This document shows, one piece after another, positions 33,472 to 44,261 of a stretch of 64,000 nucleotides of DNA. Within the stretch, counting starts at the first letter, position 1. Every line of letters begins with the position of its first letter. A program made the position numbers and the translations under genes. The DNA is from Apostichopus japonicus (lineage: Eukaryota > Echinodermata > Holothuroidea > Aspidochirotida > Stichopodidae). Below the pieces are notes generated by a model. It was not told the DNA's origin and did no database searches. It saw nothing but the letters and a program-made list of their open reading frames with translations. The stretch is taken from assembly GCF_037975245.1 (NCBI RefSeq), contig NC_092563.1:17721594-17785593 (forward strand). The letters run 5' to 3'.

Positions 33472-34000
33472 CTTCAATGAGCTCCCTCAGTGTTCTATCC
33501 AACACAACACTTGGCATCTTTTAGGAGAATATTTAAGATCAACCACATCCAAACATTACGATGATGAGAATTGACTCTCATCAGTTAAGGTGCCATTTTA
33601 ATAACCACGTGTGTCAACTGGCTCTTGTAATCCATATGTTAACAATTCTAAAAGGAACCGTTAGCTTCAAACTATGTGCAGAACATGCAGCGTTCAATGT
33701 GCGATTCCATTTTTGTCGAGATGCCGGGGAATAAGGAAATAGGTCATGTTATTCACTCAGCAGCTGGACGAACTACAAGGGCAATACGCCTTATATGTGC
33801 GGTTGCCGGGTGAATAATATGTTACGTTTTCTTATTCGCATGGAAGCATCGGGTGAATAAGTACAAGGGTTAGTCCTTATGCATCCGGCTGCCAGGGAAT
33901 AAGATTATCGATGCATTTCTTCTTCGCCTGGTAGTCCGATGAATTACTAATGCGTTTATCTTATTCCACTGGCTGCCACGCGAAAAGGCACGACCGTTAC
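33472..34000. repeat. Degenerate ~65-bp tandem repeat around GGGTGAATAA
   Basis: From about 33715, units with 'ggctgccgggtgaataa' and 'cttattcgcatgg' variants recur near 33720, 33805, 33870, 33895 and 33955. Related text lies at 29005-29025 and 29170-29185. Confidence 0.45.
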
Positions 34001-35505
34001 CCTTATTTAAATCTAGGTTAGGCAAGTTAGCCTTGCCTTTACAGATAAGTAATGCAACCTAGGCCTAGCTTTACTATAAGTCCAAGCCAACGTTAGAAAC
34101 ACATATTCGACAGCGTATGATATTTAGCCTAATTTAAGAAAGGCCTTGGCCTAACTTATTGGCAATACCTTAGCGTGTGCTACAATATATAATTTACAAA
34201 CACAAGTACAACGTCGCTAGGCCTATTAAAGTCTGTCCTAGCCTTAGTAAATCCTGAACAGTCCAGGTATTTTTTACTTTGGATTTTTTTAAACATTGAC
34301 TCGGGTTATATGAACCGTTGAATTGTTAATAGAATATTGAATAGAAGAAGTTTAGCAAAACCCGCTCAACGTACTTCATGTGGCGCATTTAGAAGCCTTC
34401 ATAAATCCGGTATCTGGTCAATTAATGGTAGATACTCATCAAAGATGAAGCGAAGAGGACGAGTAGGTTCTGGAAACACTGTCGTTGCGAAGGGATCAGT
34501 GTCATTCAAAAATTGCACTCGGCTATTCAAAGGCAGCCATTGCAGCCTGCTGCAAAGTCCAAGTATCCTTAACACTAAATCGAAACTTTGCTGGTTGGTC
34601 TAATCCAGTGGTTAGGGTTTTGACGTTAGTCAGTACCAGAATATACGGCTCTGGTCAGTTCCTTTCGGTAGCAGCTAAAAGAGTTGCCATCAATCGTACG
34701 CATCACTAGGATATGATCGTAAGATACCTTGTGCACTGCACTATTGTTAAAAATGAGAGGGGGCTATAGCGCTAATTACTTAATCAAAAATCTCCAAATG
34801 CTAATGATAAAAAATGTAAGTCGGATTTTGTTTGTGTTATCGCAGTACACAGGAATTTGATATTTGGTTAACTCAAGACCGTCCATTGCAATAACATGTG
34901 AACGAATTTCCAAAAATACTTAAGGTCCCAGCTCCGTGTAGAATTGCATCTTCCCCTGCCAATACCACCGCCGCAAACACATGTGACCCCAATCACATAT
35001 ATAGATACAGAGAGGCAAATATACGAAACTTTATTCAGCCATCGGGAAGCCTTCAAATCCCATCTTAAGTGGGTCCCAAGGCGTCCAGAAGCGTGTCCAC
35101 TTCGCCAATTTTAACCCATTGAAATTGCACGCAACACAACTTCGAAAAATATTTGAAGTCGTATATTGCCTTTATGTACCGATGGGAGATTGGGGCCAAG
35201 ATTTGAGTAGTCTCATATTGATTTTACATTGATAAGCGCTTTGACCCTACTAGTTGACACCATAGAAATTGAACTAGGAAGAACGCTGACACGGTGTATC
35301 ATCATGTGTTTAAGCTGTGAAGCCTTGAAAGTGAGGGCTCTTTGCGTAGTACGGCAAAACGGCAGATCATTTGTACGTCCTCATGCATACATTGTGCATT
35401 CTACTTTGAAATTGAATATGATTTTACCAGTTTCTTTTTCAAAAGAGTACATGTACTTTTCACAATAGAGACATGTTATGGCGACCAGAGTGGTAAGTAC
35501 TATGC
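34001..35505. other. Non-coding stretch with an isolated P-like terminus
   Basis: No gene recognised. At 34640-34657 'agaatatacggctctggt' contains the outer bases of the P-like terminal repeat in reverse orientation, with no partner seen. Confidence 0.35.
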
Positions 35506-35513
35506 TATTTTTA

Positions 35514-35749
35514 GGAGTGTTAGCTCAGTGGTTTACGCCGGTGCCTTTCAATCATAAGGTCCCGAGTTCGAATAATTCCAACATTAATATATGTTGCCCA
35601 GTTACAGAGTTGTTGACAATTCATAATCATGGACGTTAAATGTGAATCTAATAGACTGACTTCGGTCAGCTTGCGGCTTTGCAAAGTCAATGAGGCTTCT
35701 TCGCGAGTTCCTGCTTGCAGGAGGATCTAAAATACATACATACATACCT
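35514..35749 (+). mobile_element. tRNA-derived SINE
   Basis: The head has Pol III boxes: A box TAGCTCAGTGG (35521-35531) and a B-box-like AGTTCGAATAATTCC (35565-35579). A unique body follows with 'gacttcggtcagcttgcggc' and 'cgagttcctgcttgcaggag', and a short (CATA)n tail at 35730-35746. No clear target duplication. Confidence 0.72.
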
Positions 35750-36465
35750 ACTTAAGAACCAACTTTGAAAACTTTCTTTCTTCGCCTCTAATGACTCGAG
35801 CAAGAGGAGTGTTTACTATGCAACTTTTAATGTCTGTAAAGTGTCATTTCCGGTATCTGAGAGACATCAGTTTTCTTTCAGATAATGTCATATAGTTGTC
35901 CCTGGAAAATGCCGTGAAAGGCAACCCCCTCCCCCTTTTTGTTGTGTGTAATACTTCTATATTAGTCTGTGCCTGCAGTTAGTTCTGAGTTTAATGTTAA
36001 TGTTGCAAATTGGGTAGTATTTTATGCAGAATAACAGATCCCACCTTATGAATTTAGAGTGCAAAAGTTTGATGCATGTCTACATTCTTTCACAGTCATC
36101 AAAGGATGAGATGTTAGCACGAGTAGTGGCTCGAGTGTGTCGTTTTGCCTACAAAGCTTAATTTGTCCGAACATGGCTAGTGAATACCATTAGACATTAA
36201 AATCATAGTTGAGTAACTTTAGGCAAATGGTCTACAAATTTACTCTCCAGAACATACCTGGCTAGGCTGAGTAGGTTTTGGCCTATCTCAAACCTCAGAT
36301 TACTGGCTGGGCCTTTACAAGTTATGCCATTTTGCCATATTAACAGTGTTGGGAATATGTTGCATATGGAGGATGTGTTTGAATATGTTTACAGTTCTAG
36401 ATATGTTAATAGACTGAAATATACTAGGCATTTGTATTTGTATATTTATTTGTTTCATCACAATT
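35750..36465. other. Non-coding stretch
   Basis: No gene, RNA or repeat recognised. Confidence 0.35.
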
Positions 36466-36473
36466 TACAGTGT

Positions 36474-36526
36474 GACGGGAAGTCTCCTATAAAGCCTGCA
36501 AGGCTTAACAAAGTAGGAGACTCCCC
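36474..36526 (-). other. LINE 3' stem-loop, copy 1
   Basis: On the minus strand GGGGAGTCTCCTAC pairs with TAGGAGACTTCCC around an inner AAGCCT/AGGCTT stem. Copies at 42487-42536 and 44641-44690 keep the fold with paired changes. Confidence 0.6.
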
Positions 36527-36713
36527 AAAAAGAAAAAAGAGAGAAAAAACTTAAGAATAGAAAAAGAAAAGTTAATAGTAGCATCTACAATGATGAAATA
36601 ATCGTATTGACGCTAATTGAATTTAATAATCTTAATAATCAATCCTAACAATCTTTATAATGATCTTAATCACAAACACACACAAGAATAAATCCATCAA
36701 TAGTGAGAAATAA

Positions 36714-37334
36714 TTACAGTTTGGAGATTCCCTTTGAATACAGAGTAAGAAGGATTATTCTAAACATTATCCTGGAGATTATTCCACGTTTTATAGCACG
36801 AATACGAGGGCTTAAAGAACCCATAGTACTTCGATGGGATAAAACATGTGCGTTATTACAATGGCGTGTTTGATGGTTATGGATTAGTCTATTACTATAA
36901 ATAAAATCTTTAAAAGCCTCGGGTAGCAATCCATTCCATGCTTTATATGCAAATGTTGCAAGCTGGACTCTTATAATATCATTTAGTTTTAATAAATTTA
37001 ATCTTTTGAATAATGGGCTAGTATGATCACGTGGTGCAGCATGTGAAATATGGCGGATAGCTCTCTTCTGGAGGACACATAGGTGATTAAGATTTGTAGA
37101 ATAGGTTCCTGACCAAATAGTGGTGCAATAAGTTAATTGGGGTAAAATCAGAGTTATATACAGTGTTCTGAGTATATTTGGAGGTAAATAATGTTCTAAT
37201 TTGCATATAATACCAGTATTTCTAGCCACTCTGTTACAGACTGCTGATATATGATCACGCCACGAAAGTTGATTGTATATGTGTACACCCAAGAACTTAG
37301 TTGTGTTAACCCGATTAATAATTTTATCATTCAT
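36714..37334 (-). pseudogene. LINE ORF2 C-terminus
   Basis: NTTKFLGVHIYNQLSWRDHI, LPQLTYCTTIWSG, LQKRAIRHISHAAPRDHTSP and FAYKAWNGLLPEAFKDF. Joins the RT frame after at least two frame changes near 37350-37430. Confidence 0.85.
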
Positions 37335-37433
37335 GGTAATGTTGTGGTCCTATCTGAATGAGTGACTAGCATTAAACACCATATAATTAGTTTTTTCTAT
37401 GTTAAGAGATAATTTGTTTGCTGGAAAATTTAG

Positions 37434-37964
37434 TTAGTTCAGTAGAAACAGTTTTATGTGATGAGAATAGATTTTGGGAATCGAAGAAAATATTTGTGTC
37501 GTCGGCGAATAATATTGTTTAGCAATATCGGAGACATTGACGATATCATTGACATAAATTATGAATAGTAATGGACCTAGTATAGAACCCTGAGGAACTC
37601 CGCAAACGATTTTAGCAAGTTCAGATTTAGAATTTTTATATAACGTGTACTGGTATCTATTTGAAAGATAACTATCTAGCCAATTTAGGGTTGTTCCTCT
37701 GATACCATAAAAAGATAATTTACTTAGTAATATTTTGTGATCGATGGTGTCAAAAGCTTTGGATAGGTCGAGAAATACGCCTACGCAGGTATTATTCTTA
37801 TCAAGACTATTACATATATTGTTGACTGCATCTGCTAAAGCTAATTCTGTAGAATGGTCAGGACGAAATCCGTACTGTTCGTTATTAAGAATATTATATT
37901 TACACAGAAAACTGTATTTACGGTTAAACATTAATCGTTCAATAATTTTTGAAAAGACTGACAA
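37434..37964 (-). pseudogene. LINE reverse transcriptase core
   Basis: QYGFRPDHSTELAL, motif A VGVFLDLSKAFDTIDHKILL, and GVPQGSILGPLLFIIYVNDI. The frame is lost just before the usual F/YADD box, which is not intact. Confidence 0.88.
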
Positions 37965-38266
37965 TAAATATATAGGGCGGTAATTAATAAATAAATGACT
38001 GGGGTCTCCTTATTTAAAGATTGGTTTTACCTTTGCTATTTTAAGCTTATCCGGAAAAATGCCGGTGTTAAAAGAAATATTGCAGAGATGAGTTAAAGGT
38101 TTACAATGAATGGGATTACTTGTTTGATAATACCTGGCTTAAAGTCACCATAGCCTGCTGCTTTGTTTGGTTTCAAATTTGTGTGAGCAACTTTTAAAAC
38201 TTCTACTGTTACTGGATATGTAAATATGGAATGGCATACTTTGTCATTATTATGTAAAAATTGTTT

Positions 38267-38980
38267 TTACATAGTTTTCCCAATTTCAGAAGTGAAACTT
38301 TTTATATTATTATCACTGTAATTACGTGCATAAATGGGATTATTTTGTCGGCGATTAGTCTCGAGGGCATTGACAAACACTTGAAAGTGATCAGTGATAT
38401 CAGTTACAAAAATACCTGATGAAAGTTTAGAATTACTATTAGTTATAATATTGTCAATCAAAGTTGAAGAGGTACTGTTCACTCTGGTTGGTCTTGATAT
38501 TGTAGGATAGAAACCATTTGAGTAAAGGTTATTTAGAAACTCTGGTGATTTGATTTTATCTAACAAATCAATATTAAAATCCCCCATTATGTAGGAAGTA
38601 CAGTTTAGCTGATTAATGGTAGTACAAATATTTTGCATGTTATAATAAAATTGTTCTAAAGAACCATTTGGAGGTCTATAAACAATACCAATAATTATTT
38701 TCTCTTTAGAATTTGGCAAGTTTGCCTCAATAAATAAGGATTCAATGATATCGTTAAATGTTGATAGATCTGGTTGGTGTTTAAAGTTTAAACCATTGTG
38801 CACATATAAGCAGACACCGCCACCCCTTCTATTAACACGATGTTTTTCTATAATTTTGTAATTTTTCACATGAATAAGGGGTGATGGGTCGTCACTTGGG
38901 CGGTCACATATTATCGCATTCTCATCTTCGAGATTAGTCCACTGAGACTTATAAACAAAGTTGTAAAGGACGTATAACAC
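38267..38980 (-). pseudogene. LINE endonuclease domain
   Basis: Exo-endo-phos fold marks: RGGGVCLYVHNG, IIGIVYRPPNGS, YIMGDFNIDLL and STLIDNIITN. The N-terminal catalytic block is missing. Confidence 0.8.
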
Positions 38981-39161
38981 GTATCGAAAACTTAGTAACC
39001 GTAATTACAGTATTCAAATTTCAAGTGTAACTTAAAAAGCAACATTTGCGAGATATTACCATTAGATTTATTATTATTTTCACATTTTCTGTCAAAATTT
39101 ATTATATATAAAGTTTTGAGATGGGTGAGCCAGTGGGCTCGCCTACCAATAAAAGAGGGGG

Positions 39162-39220
39162 AAAAAGCATCAGACTTTTCATTTGAGGGTCGCGGGTTCG
39201 AGTCCCTCGTCGGGTGGCTA
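39162..39220 (+). pseudogene. tRNA-Lys fragment (3' two thirds)
   Basis: Starts near the anticodon arm; the loop reads CTTTTCA, so the anticodon is retained but the stem is broken. B box intact. The 5' part is replaced by unrelated sequence. Confidence 0.7.
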
Positions 39221-39311
39221 CAATTATTTTCTGTGTTGTTCTTTTCACCATCTTTTCTGAAAGTATCGGCTTAACAAGGATGATAAAGTTATTTTGTATA
39301 CAAGCATCTGA

Positions 39312-39384
39312 GCCCGATTAGCTCAGTCGGTAGAGCATCAGACTTTTAATCTCAGGGTCGCAGGTTCGAGTCCCTCTTCGGGTG
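39312..39384 (+). tRNA. tRNA-Lys(UUU), variant
   Basis: Anticodon stem has a C-C mismatch (AATCTCA); T arm GCAGG/CCCTC has two mismatches; T run follows. Confidence 0.75.
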
Positions 39385-39484
39385 GCTACAATATTTTTTC
39401 TATGTTATGTTGTTCTTACCTTCATCCTTTCTGAAAGTATCGGTCAAAGAGGGTGATAAAGAAATTTTGTATCAAAACATCTCA

Positions 39485-39557
39485 GCCCGGTTAGCTCAGT
39501 CGGTAGAGCATCAGACTTTTAATCTGAGGGTCGCGGATTCGAGTGCCTCATCGGGCG
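39485..39557 (+). tRNA. tRNA-Lys(UUU), variant T arm
   Basis: T arm reads GCGGATTCGAGTGCCTC, weakening the B box and stem; rest normal. Confidence 0.7.
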
Positions 39558-39652
39558 TCTACAATTATTTTCTGTGTTGTTCTTTTCACCATCTTTTCTG
39601 AAAGTATCGGCTTAACAAGGATGATAAAGTTATTTTGTATACAAGCATCTGA

Positions 39653-39725
39653 GCCCGATTAGCTCAGTCGGTAGAGCATCAGACTTTTAATCTGAGGGTC
39701 GCGGGTTCGAGTCCCTCATCGGGCG
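39653..39725 (+). tRNA. tRNA-Lys(UUU), array consensus
   Basis: Acceptor GCCCGAT/ATCGGGC fully paired, A box TAGCTCAGTCGG, B box GGTTCGAGTCC, G discriminator. Confidence 0.93.
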
Positions 39726-39820
39726 GCTACAATTATTTTCTGTGTTGTTCTTTTCACCATCTTTTCTGAAAGTATCGGCTTCACAAGGATGATAAAGTTA
39801 TTTTGTATACAAGCATCTGA

Positions 39821-39893
39821 GCCCGATTAGCTCAGTCGGTAGAGCATCAGACTTTTAATCTGAGGGTCGCGGGTTCGAGTCCCTCATCGGGCG
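39821..39893 (+). tRNA. tRNA-Lys(UUU), array consensus
   Basis: Identical to the copy at 39653. Confidence 0.93.
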
Positions 39894-39988
39894 GCTACAA
39901 TTATTTTCTGTGTTGTTCTTTTCACCATCTTTTCTGAAAGTATCGGCTTAACAAGGATGATAAAGTTATTTTGTATACAAGCATCTGA

Positions 39989-40061
39989 GCCCGATTAGCT
40001 CAGTCGGTAGAGCATCAGACTTTTAATCTCAGGTTTGCAGGTTCGAGTCCCTCTTCGGGTG
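39989..40061 (+). tRNA. tRNA-Lys(UUU), variant
   Basis: CTCAGGTTTGCAGG in the variable/T region; anticodon and T stems each mismatched. Confidence 0.7.
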
Positions 40062-40161
40062 GCTACAATATTTTTTCTATGTTATGTTGTTCTTACCTTC
40101 ATCTTTTCTGAAAGTATCGGTCAAAGAGGGTGATAAAGAAATTTTGTATCAAAACATCTCA

Positions 40162-40234
40162 GCCCGGTTAGCTCAGTCGGTAGAGCATCAGACTTTTAAT
40201 CTGAGGGTCGCGGGTTCGAGTCCCTCATCGGGTG
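40162..40234 (+). tRNA. tRNA-Lys(UUU)
   Basis: Acceptor GCCCGGT/ATCGGGT has G-U wobbles; internal boxes intact. Confidence 0.9.
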
Positions 40235-40336
40235 GCTACAATATTTTTTTCTATGTTATGTTGTTCTTACATTCATCTTTTCTGAAAGTATCGGTCAAAG
40301 AAGGGTGATAAAGAAATTTTGTATACAAGCATCTGA

Positions 40337-40409
40337 GCCCGATTAGCTCAGTCGGTAGAGCATCAGACTTTTAATCTGAGGGTCGCGGGTTCGAGTCCCT
40401 CATCGGGCG
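40337..40409 (+). tRNA. tRNA-Lys(UUU), array consensus
   Basis: Same sequence as the copy at 39653. Confidence 0.93.
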
Positions 40410-40504
40410 GCTACAATTATTTTCTGTGTTGTTCTTTTCACCATCTTTTCTGAAAGTATCGGCTTCACAAGGATGATAAAGTTATTTTGTATACAAGCAT
40501 CTGA

Positions 40505-40577
40505 GCCCGATTAGCTCAGTCGGTAGAGCATCAGACTTTTAATCTCAGGGTCGCAGGTTCGAGTCCCTCTTCGGGTG
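40505..40577 (+). tRNA. tRNA-Lys(UUU), variant
   Basis: Matches the copy at 39312: anticodon stem C-C mismatch, GCAGG T arm. Confidence 0.75.
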
Positions 40578-40677
40578 GCTACAATATTTTTTCTATGTAA
40601 TGTTGTTCTTACCTTTATCCTTTCTGAAAGTATCGGTCAAAGAGGGTGATAAAGAAATTTTGTATCAAAACATCTCA

Positions 40678-40750
40678 GCCCGGTTAGCTCAGTCGGTAGA
40701 GCATCAGACTTTTAATCTGAGGGTCGCGGGTTCGAGTCCCTCATCGGGCG
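40678..40750 (+). tRNA. tRNA-Lys(UUU)
   Basis: GCCCGGT acceptor with one G-U wobble; boxes intact. Confidence 0.9.
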
Positions 40751-40846
40751 TCTACAATTATTTTCTGTGTTGTTCTTTTAATCATCTTTTCTGAAAGTAT
40801 TTGGCTTAACAAGGATGATAAAGTTATTTTGTAGTAAATCATCTGA

Positions 40847-40919
40847 GCCCGATTAGCTCAGTCGGTAGAGCATCAGACTTTTAATCTGAGGGTCGCGGGT
40901 TCGAGTCCCTCATCGGGCG
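40847..40919 (+). tRNA. tRNA-Lys(UUU), array consensus
   Basis: Consensus gene; 5' spacer differs (gtagtaaatcatctga). Confidence 0.93.
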
Positions 40920-41014
40920 GCTACAATTATTTTCTGTGTTGTTCTTTTCACCATCTTTTCTGAAAGTATCGGCTTAACAAGGATGATAAAGTTATTTTGT
41001 ATACAAGCATCTGA

Positions 41015-41087
41015 GCCCGATTAGCTCAGTCGGTAGAGCATCAGACTTTTAATCTCAGGTTTGCAGGTTCGAGTCCCTCTTCGGGTG
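41015..41087 (+). tRNA. tRNA-Lys(UUU), variant
   Basis: Same CTCAGGTTTGCAGG variant as the copy at 39989. Confidence 0.7.
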
Positions 41088-41187
41088 GCTACAATATTTT
41101 TTCTATGTTATGTTGTTCTTACCTTCATCTTTTCTGAAAGTATCGGTCAAAGAGGGTGATAAAGAAATTTTGTATCAAAACATCTCA

Positions 41188-41260
41188 GCCCGGTTAGCTC
41201 AGTCGGTAGAGCATCAGACTTTTAATCTGAGGGTCGCGGGTTCGAGTCCCTCATCGGGCG
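41188..41260 (+). tRNA. tRNA-Lys(UUU)
   Basis: GCCCGGT acceptor; otherwise consensus. Confidence 0.9.
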
Positions 41261-41355
41261 GCTACAATTATTTTCGGTGTTGTTCTTTTAATCATCTTTT
41301 CTTAAAGTATCGGCTTAACAAGGATGATAAAGAAATTTTGTATCAAAACATCTGA

Positions 41356-41428
41356 GCCCGATTAGCTCAGTCGGTAGAGCATCAGACTTTTAATGTGAGG
41401 GTCGCGGGTTCGAGTCCCTCATCGGGTG
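41356..41428 (+). tRNA. tRNA-Lys(UUU), variant
   Basis: AATGTGA in the anticodon 3' strand adds a mismatch; terminal G-U wobble. Confidence 0.8.
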
Positions 41429-41528
41429 GCTACAATTTTTTTCTATGTTATGTTGTTCTTACATTCATCTTTTCTGAAAGTATCGGTCAAAGAAGGGTGA
41501 TAAAGAAATTTTGTATACAAGCATCTGA

Positions 41529-41601
41529 GCCCGATTAGCTCAGTCGGTAGAGCATCAGACTTTTAATCTGAGGGTCGCGGGTTCGAGTCCCTCATCGGCC
41601 G
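41529..41601 (+). tRNA. tRNA-Lys(UUU), variant acceptor
   Basis: 3' acceptor strand ATCGGCC leaves one mismatch; last full copy before the LINE insertion. Confidence 0.85.
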
Positions 41602-41663
41602 GCTACAATTATTTTCTGTGTTATTCTTTTAATCATCTTTTCTGAAAGTATCGGCTTAACAAG

Positions 41664-42415
41664 TTTTATTAACAAGCTACTAAGTTTTTAGGTGTTTATA
41701 TTGATAATAAGCTTTCGTGGCATGAGCACATTTCTACAGTATGCATGCAGGAAAGCAGCGAAAAGCGTTGGGATTTTATCAAAGTTGAAATTTCTCCTAC
41801 CAGAGCGCATATTAAAAAATCTCTCCACACAAACTTTGGTCGTTCCACACATCCCATATTGTTCAATTATCTGGTCCGGCACGTCAGAAACCAATCTTCG
41901 TCCTCTTATTATTCTCCAAACGAAAGCCATGCGCCACATTTCACGTGTTGCACCTCGTGAACAAACAAATCAACTTTTCAAGAATCTCAATTTATTAAAA
42001 GTTACCGACATTTTTCGTGTAAATCTTGCCACGTTTGCATATAAGGCATGGAATGGTTTATTGCCTAACACATTTCATGATTTTTTAACTAGTAACAGTG
42101 TTATACATCACCACAACACACGGAATGCTGATAATGCACATTACTTTTCTTATAAAACATCAATTGGGAGGCTTCGTCTTAGAAATCGTGCAATAAGACA
42201 TGGAATTCCATAACAGAGAGTTTCAAAACCAAAGTATCCAGTAAAATATTCAAAAAGCATCTGACCAAAGACGTTATATCCAGTTATTAATAAGTCATCC
42301 ATTCATTTGCACGATAACAAATTATTATCGTAAATATTATCACCATATATTGTAACACTTCACATTGTAACATTTATGTGAAAAAACAAATAAATGAATG
42401 AATGAATGAATATAT
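41664..42415 (+). mobile_element. LINE 3' fragment in tRNA spacer
   Basis: Encodes the ORF2 C-terminus of the family at 36.5 kb: KFLGVYIDNKLSWHEHIS across a frame change, HIPYCSIIWSGTSETNL, MRHISRVAPREQTNQLF and FAYKAWNGLLPNTFHDF. Ends in an (AATG)n-like tail. Begins after spacer text 'ggcttaacaag', so it is 5' truncated and sits between two tRNA units. Confidence 0.88.
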
Positions 42416-42592
42416 AGTATTCATTGATTGTCGAATTATTCTATTTTGTATTGTTATGTAAATACATTTCTTCTTTCCTTTATACAGGGAGTCTTCTACT
42501 TTGTTAAGCTGTTGTACGCTTTTTGGAAGACTTCCTTCACTCTGTAAATTTACACGTGAAAAACAAATAAATAAATCAAATCAAATCAAATC
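42416..42592 (+). mobile_element. Second LINE 3' end in tRNA spacer
   Basis: Only the 3' region: stem-loop gggagtcttctac…ggaagacttcc (42487-42536), then aaataaat and (CAAAT)n tail running into spacer tcttttctgaaagtatcggt. Confidence 0.75.
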
Positions 42593-42651
42593 TTTTCTGA
42601 AAGTATCGGTCAAAGAAGGGTGATAAAGAAATTTTGTATCAAAACATCTGA

Positions 42652-42693
42652 GCCCGATTAGCTCAGTCGGTAGAGCATCAGACTTTTAATCTG
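42652..42693 (+). pseudogene. tRNA-Lys 5' half
   Basis: Ends after the anticodon arm (TTTTAATCTG), then 'catcaga'-type duplications and the CATA microsatellite. A and anticodon regions intact, B box absent. Confidence 0.85.
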
Positions 42694-42791
42694 CATCAGA
42701 CATCTGCATCAGAATCTGCATCAGAGCATCAGACATACAATGTACATACATACAATGTACATACATATATACATACATACAATATGTACCT

Positions 42792-42838
42792 TACAATACA
42801 ATACATACAATATGTACATACATACATACATACATACA

Positions 42839-42870
<32 letters not shown>

Positions 42871-43357
42871 CACACACACACATACATACATACATACATA
42901 CATACACACACACACATACATACATACATACATACACACATACGCACATACATACATACATACATACATACATACATACATACATACATACATACATACA
43001 TACATACATACATACATACATACATACATACATACATACATACATACATACATACATACATACATACATACATACATACATACATACATACATACATACA
43101 TACATACATACATACATACATGCATACACGCATACACGCATACACGCATACACGCATACACGCATACACGCATACACGCATACACGCATACACGCATACA
43201 CGCATACACGCATACATACATACATACATACATACATACATACATACATACATACATACATACATACATACATACATACATACATACATACATACATACA
43301 TACATACATACATACATACATACATACATACATACATACATACATACATACATACAT
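42792..43357. repeat. (CATA)n microsatellite with CACG-variant core
   Basis: About 560 bp of CATA units, with CA-rich imperfections at 42868-42945 and a homogeneous stretch of CATACACG units at 43121-43212. Long open frames across it in both strands arise from the 4-base unit having no stop. Confidence 0.97.
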
Positions 43358-43359
43358 AC

Positions 43360-44082
43360 CTTTAATGAAGTGACGATTAAAAAGTGTTTGACTATCATTG
43401 TCAACAATCAGGGTATTACTAAAGATAGGTTGATTGAGGATGTCTTCTCTGGTCTCTGGTAGCCAGAAACGGCCTTGAATTAGCCGATCCCATGCTAACA
43501 TGAGTTCACAGTAATACGGGCTTAGCTTATGAACAGACTTGCGGTTAGGAGTAATTTGAAAGATACCACGCCCAAGGCTCATATCTTCATACATATTCAA
43601 AAAATACAACATTAATTTTTGTAATTTAATATTAATGTTATTGCTTAATATCTTACTACAAAATTTAATTCTAAGAGCATCTCTTGTTAATTCAATGTCG
43701 CTCAAACTGAATCCCCCTCTGTCGATTGGTAAAAGCAAGTTAAGATACTTAATAGAAGGTTTTTTACCTCTCCAGATAAAATCGACTACACTCTGACGCA
43801 ATGTGGTGATAACCCAATCAGGGATTGGTAAAACAGTGGTCACATATACTAAGCGAGTTACGATGAGCGAATTTATAATGAGAGATTTACCCTTAAAAGA
43901 TAATTTTCTACCTTTCCAGGTATTTAGTAATTTACGGCAGGAGGTAACTTTTTTCTTCCAATTTTCTTTTTCGATTGACTTTTTATCGTTACCAATAGCA
44001 ACACCTAATACAGTAATGAAGTCTTTCCTCACAGGAAAGTCGAAATTGCTGGGATTAACATGGCTGCACCGAATGCACCGAA
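43360..44082 (-). mobile_element. L1/Tx1-like LINE fragment
   Basis: Minus-strand ORF2 C-terminal part: TVLGVAIGNDKK, NWKKKVTSCRKLLNTWKGRK, LSFKGKSLIINSLIVTRLVY, VDFIWRGKKPSIKYLNLLL and GGFSLSDIELTRDALRIKFC. This order is typical of the L1/Tx1 group, unlike the other LINEs here. It is truncated at both ends; its downstream side runs directly into the microsatellite. Confidence 0.8.
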
Positions 44083-44086
44083 TGCA

Positions 44087-44121
44087 AAAGTCTGATGCTC
44101 TACCGACTGAGCTAATCGGGC
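44087..44121 (-). pseudogene. tRNA-Lys 5' half, opposite strand
   Basis: Minus-strand GCCCGATTAGCTC… to the anticodon loop CTTTT, then 'gcattcggtgcattcggt' and LINE. With 42652-42693 it gives two 5' halves facing each other. Confidence 0.85.
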
Positions 44122-44136
44122 TCAGATGCTTGTATA

Positions 44137-44260
44137 CAAAATAACTTAATTAAAAAATAACTTAATTAACAAATTAACTTAACAAAATTAACTTAATTTA
44201 CAAAATAACTTAACAAAATTAACTTAATTTACAAAATAACTTAATTAAAAAAATAACTAA
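44137..44260. repeat. AT-rich minisatellite grown from tRNA spacer
   Basis: Units like 'acaaaataacttaatt' derive from the spacer text tacaaaataacttt and precede the LINE fragment. Confidence 0.7.
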
Positions 44261-44261
44261 A

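Larger units (their letters stand above)
36470..38985 (-). mobile_element. Decayed LINE, Jockey/CR1 superfamily
   Basis: Minus-strand ORF2 in several frames: apurinic-like endonuclease (38980-38267), RT (37964-37434) and RT thumb/C-terminus (37334-36714), then a 3' region with a stem-loop and A-rich tail. 5' truncated. The same family has 3' fragments inside the tRNA array at 41664, 42416 and 44262. Confidence 0.85.

Noticed and set aside
34337-34709. Two overlapping frames of 74-88 codons near 34.4-34.7 kb
   Set aside because: No recognisable domain, no splice context, and composition like the surrounding non-coding DNA.
42721-43462. Long open frames (up to 413 codons) over the CATA tract in both strands
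   Set aside because: A 4-base repeat without stop codons gives endless CMYV/YIHT frames in any direction; only the LINE part at 43.37-44.03 kb is real coding sequence.
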